Position numbers and translations under genes: made by a program
DNA from: Chloroflexi bacterium SZAS-1
GTDB taxonomy: Bacteria; Chloroflexota; Chloroflexia; Chloroflexales; Roseiflexaceae
DNA: 32,289 nt
NCBI GenBank assembly: GCA_018266315.1
Contig: JAFEAS010000095.1
Coordinates: 1-32,289 of the forward strand
Direction: 5' to 3'
Part shown: one piece after another, positions 9,267 to 15,700 of the stretch
Numbering within the stretch: position 1 is the stretch's first letter
How the letters are laid out: each line of letters starts with the position of its first letter
The notes under the pieces: model-generated
Seen by the model: the letters and a program-made list of their open reading frames with translations, nothing else
What the model was told of the DNA's origin: nothing
The model's database searches: none

Positions 9267-9275
9267 TTTATACCA
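9267..9275 (-). promoter_or_regulatory. Extended -10 promoter box for the permease-glycosidase genes
   Basis: On the minus strand the sequence reads TGGTATAAA, a TGn-extended -10 box, preceded by CGAACT. The expected start of transcription falls about 25 nt before the MalF-type permease ATG at 9235. The same TTGGTATAAT-type box, with related flanks, occurs at 23538-23546 and 23639-23647. No clear -35 is visible, as often for extended -10 promoters. Function is inferred. Confidence 0.5.
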
Positions 9276-9294
9276 AGTTCGGTACGATACTACG

Positions 9295-9332
9295 CATTAC
9301 GAACTACGTTCTTGGCTTTGTAGAGCGTAATG
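9295..9332. repeat. Dispersed hairpin element, copy A
   Basis: Arms CATTACG-AA-CTAC and GTAG-AG-CGTAATG fold around a loop containing TTGGCTTT. A second copy at 23559-23605 has the same layout and the same TTGGCTTTGTAG segment, with a compensating C-G to T-A change in the outer stem. Both copies sit next to a TACCAAGTTCG end that forms an extended -10 box on the minus strand. Confidence 0.6.
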
Positions 9333-9402
9333 TATCGTATCGTATCCGTGATTCTTTAACCGAATTTCGTATTACACATTGCCGGTGAATGACGACGGCA
9401 TA

Positions 9403-9485
9403 GTTCACCATAGAGATTCAGAGGCACGGATAAGATGTGATGCGCTCGTGTTAAAGCTCCGTGCCTCTGCGCCTCCGTGGTGAAC
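9403..9485. repeat. 28-bp imperfect inverted repeat just after the binding-protein stop codon
   Basis: The arms 9403-9430 and 9458-9485 match at 23 of 28 positions; both contain GTTCACCA and AGAGGCACGGA. The stem begins 6 nt after the stop codon of the solute-binding-protein gene on the minus strand. Such a stem between a binding-protein gene and its permeases often protects the upstream mRNA and lowers permease expression; that role is inferred here. The sequence also resembles a widespread intergenic repeat type (CCTCCGTGGTGAAC). Confidence 0.7.
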
Positions 9486-9491
9486 TTCAGG

Positions 9492-10862
9492 CTATTTCTT
9501 ACCAGCCAGTAAGCCATCGACCGTTGCAGCGGCTTCGTCGAGCGCGGCCTGTGGCTCTTTCTCGCCACGCAGCACTTGCTGTACCGCGTTGCCGATCGTC
9601 TCATCGATCTTCGGCCAGGCGGGGTTGGGTGTGCGCGGGTTGGCGGTTTCGAGCTGCTTCTGGAATACGGCGAAGTAGGCGGGCAGCTCGCTGTTACCGG
9701 TCAGGCTCTTCAGCACTGGCATTTGCCCGGTCTTGCCCATTGCAATCTGCTGCGGCTCTTCGAGCACGAACTTCAGGAAGGCCAGTGCAGCGTCTTTGTT
9801 CTGGGTCTTGTCGAACATAACGATATCTTCGCCACCCACCACCGACGAGCTGCCGCCATCACCGGCTGGCATCGGCGACAGGTCGTATTTCAGGTCAGGG
9901 AACTGCTCTTTGAAGATTGGTGGCATCCACGGCCCATCGATGATCATGGCGACCTGGTTCTTGCCAATTGCTTCACTGGTCTGCAGGCCACCACCCAGAA
10001 TTGAAGGCGAGAGCGTGCCGTCCTTCAGCATGTCGCGCAGCATCGTCACAGCGGCGACGGTGCCTTTGCTATTCAGGTAGCCGGTCGCTTTGGTGAAGGT
10101 CGGGTCGGTGATGTTGCCGCCCGCACTCCAGATCCACGGCAGCACATTCCAGGCACCGGTGCCGCCCTCGGCGTAGCAGAAGGTGTCGGCCTTCTTCAGC
10201 GCCTTGACTTTGGCGCAGGCAGCGGTGAAATCGGCGATCGTCTTGGGCGCTGCGTCAATGCCCGCTTCCTTCAAAATTGCCGGATTGAAGAAGATGACCC
10301 GGGTGTTCGTGTCGAGCGGCAGGCCATAGTAGTGATCTTTGTAGAAGTTGGTGGCCAGCGGCCCGGCGTAGAAGTTATCTTTGTAGGTTGCAAAATCGGG
10401 CAGCGCCTCGTCGAGCTTCGCCAGCGCGCCCTGCTCGGCAAACTCAGGTACCCAGATAATATCGGCGCGCAGCAGGTCAGGCGTTTCGCCGCCAGCGATG
10501 GCTGCCAAGAGCTTCTTGCGCAGCTCGTCGTAGGGGATGGCCTGTGCGTCGATCGTGACGTTGGGGTGCAGCTTCTGGAAAGCCGGGATAATCTGCTCGG
10601 TCAGGGTCTTGAATTCGGGTGATACGGTATTGTACGCGGTCCAGTAGGTAATATTGCCTTTAAGGCTGTCGGTGGCAGCGGGCGCAGCCGTTGGGGCAGC
10701 GGGCGCAGCCGTTGGGGCGGCAGGTGCCGCAGTCGGGGCAGCGGGCGCAGCCGTTGGGGCGGCAGGTGCCGCAGTCGGAGCGGCAGTAGGCGTAGCACTC
10801 CCACAGGCGCTCAAAATCAGCGCTGCAAGCAGCCCCAATGCTGGAAGAAGTCGACGGAACAT
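9492..10862 (-). CDS. Sugar ABC transporter solute-binding lipoprotein (family 1, CUT1)
   Basis: A 456-residue extracellular solute-binding protein. The start at 10862 is chosen because AAAGGA lies 7 nt upstream and it gives a compact lipoprotein signal: MFRRLLPALGLLAAL with lipobox LSAC, Cys20. ATG at 10868 is two codons earlier with a ribosome site too close. After the cysteine comes a low-complexity linker built of a seven-residue repeat (PTAAPAA type), then the binding domain from NITYWTAYNT through AFQKLHPNVTIDAQAIPYDEL, typical of maltose/multiple-sugar binding proteins. GNQVAMIIDGPW and ALAFLKFVLEEPQQIAMGKTGQMPV are family patterns. It should capture oligosaccharides released by the GH66 enzymes and deliver them to the permeases encoded downstream. 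The ROK regulator gene lies 180 nt upstream on the same strand. Confidence 0.93.
   Translation of the reverse strand: MFRRLLPALGLLAALILSACGSATPTAAPTAAPAAPTAAPAAPTAAPAAPTAAPAAPTAAPAATDSLKGNITYWTAYNTVSPEFKTLTEQIIPAFQKLHPNVTIDAQAIPYDELRKKLLAAIAGGETPDLLRADIIWVPEFAEQGALAKLDEALPDFATYKDNFYAGPLATNFYKDHYYGLPLDTNTRVIFFNPAILKEAGIDAAPKTIADFTAACAKVKALKKADTFCYAEGGTGAWNVLPWIWSAGGNITDPTFTKATGYLNSKGTVAAVTMLRDMLKDGTLSPSILGGGLQTSEAIGKNQVAMIIDGPWMPPIFKEQFPDLKYDLSPMPAGDGGSSSVVGGEDIVMFDKTQNKDAALAFLKFVLEEPQQIAMGKTGQMPVLKSLTGNSELPAYFAVFQKQLETANPRTPNPAWPKIDETIGNAVQQVLRGEKEPQAALDEAAATVDGLLAGKK
10674..10778. repeat. 21-bp tandem repeat (5 units) encoding the lipoprotein linker
   Basis: Five consecutive 21-bp units occur in two versions in the order A A B A B (A contains GCGCAGCCGTTGG, B contains AGGTGCCGCAGTCGG), followed by a diverged partial unit. 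Each encodes seven residues of the Ala/Pro/Thr linker of the binding lipoprotein. In-frame units suggest the linker length can change by slippage or recombination without a frameshift. Confidence 0.85.
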
Positions 10863-11042
10863 CGTCATATCCTTTCTGACACATTCACCAGACCTGCAAG
10901 CGGCAGGAACATTATTGTGGCTGGCCGGGCCTTTTACCAGGCGTATGGCTCCTTTCCGCATGAATTGTGGGTTCGAGAAACAGACGCATCAGTGGTGGGT
11001 AGTGGGCAGCTACCTACTGATAGAAATGTTAAAAAGTCAGCG

Positions 11043-12257
11043 TTATCCCTCATTCGGCAGAATGAGTGACGCGCGGGTTTTCTCATCGCGATAGAGATCA
11101 GGACGGAAAAGCTCATCGAGCATCAGGCTTGCCGCCCCGCGCGCCCAAGCATCGTCGCCCCACGGCTCGACTACCAGGCGCATATCGTCGAAGAACCCGT
11201 TGAAGCAATGTGCCTGAAGCGTTTCTTGTAATGGCTCCTGGAGCAGATCGAGCATACGCGCGCCTTCGCCACCGATCACCAGTAGCGGCGGGTTGAAGAT
11301 ATTCACTAGGTCGGCGATTGCCATGCCCAGCGTGCGCCCGGCAGCAGCGAAAATTCCCTGCGCTGTCGTATCGCCGTGGCGGGCCAGAGCAACTGCCTCG
11401 TCCATGCTGAATTCGCGCTCAAAGGCATTTTGCATACGGCGCAGAATCGCGGGTTCGGCTACGAGCGCCTCAAGGCAGCCGCGCTTGCCGCAATCACAGC
11501 GTGGGCCATCGGGCACCATGGTGAGATGGCCGAACTCGCCGCCGCCGCCGCAGCCACCGCGGTAGAGGTGCCCATTCAACACCATCCCCATACCAATGCC
11601 GCGCCCGAGCGTCACAACCAGGAAATCGTTAATGCCGACGCCTGCGCCAAACCACTGCTCGGCCATTGTCAGGGTATTGACATCGTTTTCAATCACTACT
11701 GGTAAGTTCAAGCGCTGCTCAAGAGCGTGGCGTAGTGGAACATTGCGCCATTGTAAAAAAGGCGAAAACCGCAAAATACCTTGACGGCGGTCGATAACCC
11801 CGGCCATGCCGAGACCAATACCGAAGATTTTGCGTTCGTGGTGGGTTGCCCGTAGCTGCTCAACCAGATCGGTCAGCGCTTGCACAACCGCCTCTGGTCG
11901 GCGGTCGCCGCTGAGTGTCGTAGCGCGCTGCTCAATAACTTCGGCATTCAGATCGGTGAGCGCGGCAACGATCTGTGTTTCGGTGAGCTTAACGCCAATC
12001 ACCAGCCCGGCCTGTGGGTTCAGCGCCAGCAGAATTGGCCGCCGCCCGCCAGTTGAAACACCGGCCTCGTGCTCATACAGCAGCCCGTGGTCGATTAGGG
12101 CATTTGTAATGCCCGAAACCGTGGCGAGGCTCAGGTGAGCTGCTTCGGCAATGTCGGTACGTGAAATCGGGCCGTGGTCGCGCACCAGGCTGAGTACCAG
12201 CGATTGATTGATCTCGCGGATCAATTGGCGGTTGCCCGATCGTAATCGTAACGACAT
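11043..12257 (-). CDS. ROK-family transcriptional repressor
   Basis: A 404-residue NagC/XylR-type regulator. A winged helix-turn-helix fills the first 65 residues (IREINQSLVLSLVRDHGPISRTDIAEAA..SLATVSGITNALIDHGLL), followed by a ROK sugar-kinase fold. The zinc motif CDCGKRGCLEA and EFGHLTMVPDG are intact, and the sugar-binding ENDVN segment is present, but the phosphate-loop DxGxT is replaced by VKLTET, so it should sense a sugar rather than phosphorylate it. The start at 12257 (MSLRLRSGNRQ) is preferred; a TTG at 12332 would extend the frame 25 residues upstream, through its own promoter. Placed between the ABC/GH operon and the divergent secreted enzyme, it is the obvious local regulator, with glucose or an isomaltooligosaccharide as possible inducer (inference). 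Confidence 0.9.
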   Translation of the reverse strand: MSLRLRSGNRQLIREINQSLVLSLVRDHGPISRTDIAEAAHLSLATVSGITNALIDHGLLYEHEAGVSTGGRRPILLALNPQAGLVIGVKLTETQIVAALTDLNAEVIEQRATTLSGDRRPEAVVQALTDLVEQLRATHHERKIFGIGLGMAGVIDRRQGILRFSPFLQWRNVPLRHALEQRLNLPVVIENDVNTLTMAEQWFGAGVGINDFLVVTLGRGIGMGMVLNGHLYRGGCGGGGEFGHLTMVPDGPRCDCGKRGCLEALVAEPAILRRMQNAFEREFSMDEAVALARHGDTTAQGIFAAAGRTLGMAIADLVNIFNPPLLVIGGEGARMLDLLQEPLQETLQAHCFNGFFDDMRLVVEPWGDDAWARGAASLMLDELFRPDLYRDEKTRASLILPNEG

Positions 12258-12282
12258 AAGCTTACTTTGCTCAGTGATTAAA

Positions 12283-12303
12283 GTTTCTTTATTCGGTGAA
12301 GGA
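12283..12303 (-). promoter_or_regulatory. Candidate ROK operator at the regulator's own promoter
   Basis: On the minus strand this segment contains AATAAAGAAAC, which begins 10 nt after the -10 box at 12309-12304. The divergent promoter has AATAAAGTAAC at the same 10-nt distance. Over 21 aligned positions the two segments match at 15. This would let the ROK protein control its own gene and the secreted enzyme by the same geometry. Binding is inferred. Confidence 0.5.
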
Positions 12304-12332
12304 AGAATATCATGGCGGCTTAGGACTGTCAA
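12304..12332 (-). promoter_or_regulatory. Sigma-A promoter of the ROK regulator gene
   Basis: On the minus strand TTGACA (12332-12327), a 17-bp spacer and TATTCT (12309-12304) form a consensus-like promoter. Transcription should begin near 12297, giving a leader of about 40 nt before the ATG at 12257. Confidence 0.7.
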
Positions 12333-12536
12333 GAGGCATTTTGTGCGGGTGGGTTATGGTGCAGCCAGTAAGTAGGACGTGGAAACCAGGATTTCAGTCT
12401 ATGCTGGGGGCAATTCGGCGCTTCCAAAGGGTAAGGAGTGGCTTTTTGCCAGCCATTCCGGACTTTCTTATGTGCCATCATAACATATGTTTTGAAATAA
12501 GTGAACGCTCTAAAAAGGCGAAGAAATTTTGGTATC
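12333..12536. other. Divergent intergenic region, distal part
   Basis: No gene is seen here. Composition becomes AT-rich from about 12470. A 10-bp palindrome AACATATGTT lies at 12482-12491 and a weak stem (GGC-T5-GCC) at about 12443-12453. These sit upstream of the secreted-enzyme promoter and could be activator or secondary operator sites, but there is no direct evidence. Confidence 0.4.
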
Positions 12537-12565
12537 TTGACAAATCGCCTACGATGCACTATAGT
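12537..12565 (+). promoter_or_regulatory. Sigma-A promoter of the secreted GH66-GH15 enzyme gene
   Basis: TTGACA (12537-12542), a 17-bp spacer and TATAGT (12560-12565) make a near-perfect promoter. Transcription should start near 12572, about 220 nt before the ATG at 12794. Confidence 0.8.
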
Positions 12566-12586
12566 TTTTTTACTCAATAAAGTAAC
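12566..12586 (+). promoter_or_regulatory. Candidate ROK operator overlapping the start of transcription of the secreted enzyme gene
   Basis: An inverted repeat TTACT-CAATAA-AGTAA (12570-12585) sits directly on the predicted transcription start. Its half AATAAAGTAAC recurs as AATAAAGAAAC at the ROK gene's own promoter, at an identical distance from the -10 box. ROK repressors such as NagC bind AT-rich inverted repeats of similar size. Repression by steric block is the likely mechanism (inference). Confidence 0.55.
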
Positions 12587-12593
12587 TTGGCGA

Positions 12594-12717
12594 GGTGGCG
12601 TTTAGGCGCTACTCATAGGGTATGGTACGGCTAGGACGTATGAATACGCTATTGCTGTGAGTCTGGCTATGTGTATACAGTGCCAGTCTCATCGCTTGCC
12701 GCCTAAACCGCTTCACC
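12594..12717 (+). ncRNA. Candidate structured 5' leader RNA of the secreted enzyme gene
   Basis: A closing helix of about 15 base pairs joins 12594-12608 (GGTGGCGTTTAGGCG) to 12700-12717, with small bulges. Inside it, a second hairpin pairs GAGTCTGGC (12659-12667) with GCCAGTCTC (12682-12690), with an inner TGT/ACA helix. A short CGTAT/ATACG stem lies near 12637-12648. The structure ends about 77 nt before the start codon and has no T-run. I do not recognise a known riboswitch. Possible roles are mRNA stabilisation for a highly expressed exoenzyme or ligand control. Confidence 0.5.
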
Positions 12718-12793
12718 TAAATTGCAGCAACGGGTAATTCGCTGCCGCCCGAGGCAGCGCCAAATGGATACATACTCATTGAGGAGGTATGCT

Positions 12794-15700
12794 ATGGTTC
12801 GACGCGGTCGTCTAGGTCTCATTATTGCGTTGCTGCTGGCGCTGATTATGCCAGCCGCAATTCCCACTCCCACCGGTTTTACATTTCGTGTCCCTACTGC
12901 CGAGGCGGCAATCACCGGTAATCTCATCAGCAAGGTGTATGTCGATAAGGCGCGCTATAACCCCGGCAACACCGCCGTTATTACAGTTGAATGCCTTAAC
13001 AAAACCGGCACCAGCTGGAGCGGCAGCCTGGCACTGACAATTACTCATAACGAGGCGACAACCTACACGGCTAGCCAGTCTGTCACGCTCAGCCCCAATG
13101 TACCCGCAACCTTTACCTTCAACTGGACTACCCCGGCCACCGATTACCAGGGCTACCACGTTGAGGTGCGCGCTGGCACATCCGACTATAGTGCGTCGGC
13201 GATTGATGTGTCGAGCAACTGGACGCGCTTCCCGCGCTACGGCTACATGACTGAGTACCCCACCGGTGAATCGGCAGCGACCAGCACTGCAAATATGCAA
13301 GAGCTCGCGCGCAACTATCACATCAACGCCATTCAGTTTTACGACTGGATGTGGCGCCACGAGAAGCTGATTAAGCGCACTGGCGGCACGATTGATACAA
13401 GCTGGACTGACTGGAGCGGCAAGACCATCAACTGGCAGACGCTGCAAAACCAGATCAGCGCCGCGCATACCCTGAATATGTCGGCTATGGCCTACGACAT
13501 TATTTATGGTGCACTCGACAACTATCAGTCGATATCGGGGGTTGATCCACAGTGGGCTTTGTACAACGACACAACGCACACGAATCAGTGGAACTTCAAC
13601 TTCGGCGATGCCTTCCCAACCACGCATATGTACATGTTCAACCCGGCGAATAGCAACTGGCAGAGCTATATCTCAGGCCAGTTTAACGACGCGCTGAACA
13701 ACGGCTTCGATGGTATGCACCTCGACCAGCTGGGCCAGAACGATGGCAAGAACGACTATAGCGGCCAGGCGGTCGATCTGCCAAATACCTTCGCTGGCTA
13801 TGTCAATAACATTAAAGCGGCCTTCCCAGCTGGCAAGAAGGTGACCTATAACATCGTGAACGGCGGCGTCGGCACCTGGGGCGCGTACAATGTTGCGCAC
13901 TTCAGTAACTCCGACTTCGACTATAGCGAGCAGTGGGAAAATGCCACGACCTACCAGAATCTGAAGGACGAGGTGAACTCGTTTAAGACGCTGGATGGTA
14001 ACAAGGCGGTGGTGCTGGCCGCGTATATGAACTACTATGAAGATAATGGCCCGCGCACCGAGGCTGAAACCGCGACCCGCAATGGTGTGACAACCAATAC
14101 CAACCACACGGGTTACACCGGCACTGGCTTCGTCGATGGCTTCGACGCGGTTGGCGATTACGTGCAGTTTTCGGTGACAGTGCCTGAGGCTGGCAAGTAC
14201 GCGCTGGTATTCCGCTATGGCAACGGTACCACGAACCTGCCTACTCGCAATGTCTATGTCGATGGCACGAACAATGGCGCACTGACCTTCTACCCAACCC
14301 GCAATGGCAGCGGTACCCCCTCGTGGGATGAATGGCTGTACGATGCGTATAAAGTCGTAACGCTTACCGCTGGCACGCACACAGTGAAGCTTGCCTACGA
14401 TGCTGGCAACTCGGGCGCAATTAACCTCGGTAACCTGGTGCTCGGCACCTTCGATGAGCCGAGCGTGCGCCTTGCCGATGCGGCGATGGCGGCAGTCGGT
14501 GCCACGCACATCGAGCTAGGCAACCGCGACCAGATGCTGGCGCACCCATATTTCCCGAACAACTACAAGCAAATGCGCTCGGGCCTGCTGTCCTCGATGA
14601 AGGAACACTACGATTTCATCACCGCCTACGAGAATCTGTTGTTCGACCCGAGTGTCCACAACGCCGATAATGGCTCGCAATTTGTGAAAATCACTGGGCA
14701 AACTACCAGCGGCGATGGCTCGGGCAACACGATCTGGACGCAGCTGCGCCACGGCAGCGGCTACGACACGATCCACCTGATCAACCTGCTGGGCAACGAC
14801 AATCAGTGGCGTAATGCCGCCACCGCACCCACCACACTCAGTAATCTGCCGGTGAAGTATTACATCGGCCAGAATACGACCATCAACGGTGTGTATGTCG
14901 CTAGCCCCGAAATTGAGCATGGCGCAAGCTCTACGCTCAGCTATACCACTGGTAGCGACGCAGGCGGCAGCTATATCTCCTTCACCGTACCAAGCCTGAC
15001 GTACTGGGATATGGTATACGTGAAGCTCAATGTGACGGCCCCGGGCGGCGGCCAGTACGAAGCCGAATCGGGCATTCGCAGCAGCACCACGACCAACACC
15101 AACCACCTTGGCTACACCGGCACAGGCTTTGTGGATGGCTTTGCCACCACTAATACCGGCGTATCGTTTATCATCAACGCACCGGCTGCCGACAACTACA
15201 CGCTGCGTTTCCGCTATGCAAATGCTGGCTCCAGCGCTACCCGCGGCCTGTTCGTCGATGGTGCGAGCGCGGGCACGCTGACCTTCCGCCCGTTGTATAA
15301 CTGGGATATGTGGGAGACGGTTGAGACAACCGTGCAGCTTTCGGCTGGCCTGCATTCAGTTGTGCTCTGGGATGGTGCGGGGAATACCGGCGCAATTAAC
15401 CTCGACAATATGGTGGTGTTGGAGCAGACGACCCCGGCGGCACGCTCGGCTACCAGCCTATGGATGAACAACTGGAGCAACATTGTTGGCGTCCATATGG
15501 CGAGTAAGCTCAGCCCGGCCGACACTGGCACCTACGGCCCACGCCTGGCTGAGCTGCACTGGAGCGGCGATTGGGGCACCAACCAACTTAATGATGCCAC
15601 CGGCTTCTTCCGCGATGAAACGAGTGCCACCAAGTACAACAATGCCCACGCCTTCGACTCGGAAGCCTGGATGGAGAGCGACGGCACGGTTACGGTGCGC

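Noticed and set aside
10895..10920. A possible third ROK operator upstream of the binding-protein gene (AATAATGTTCC on the minus strand)
   Set aside because: It matches the core only partly and has no -10 box at the 10-nt distance seen in the two better sites.
10960..10980. GGGTTCGAG resembling a tRNA T-loop
   Set aside because: No acceptor, D or anticodon stems can be built around it.
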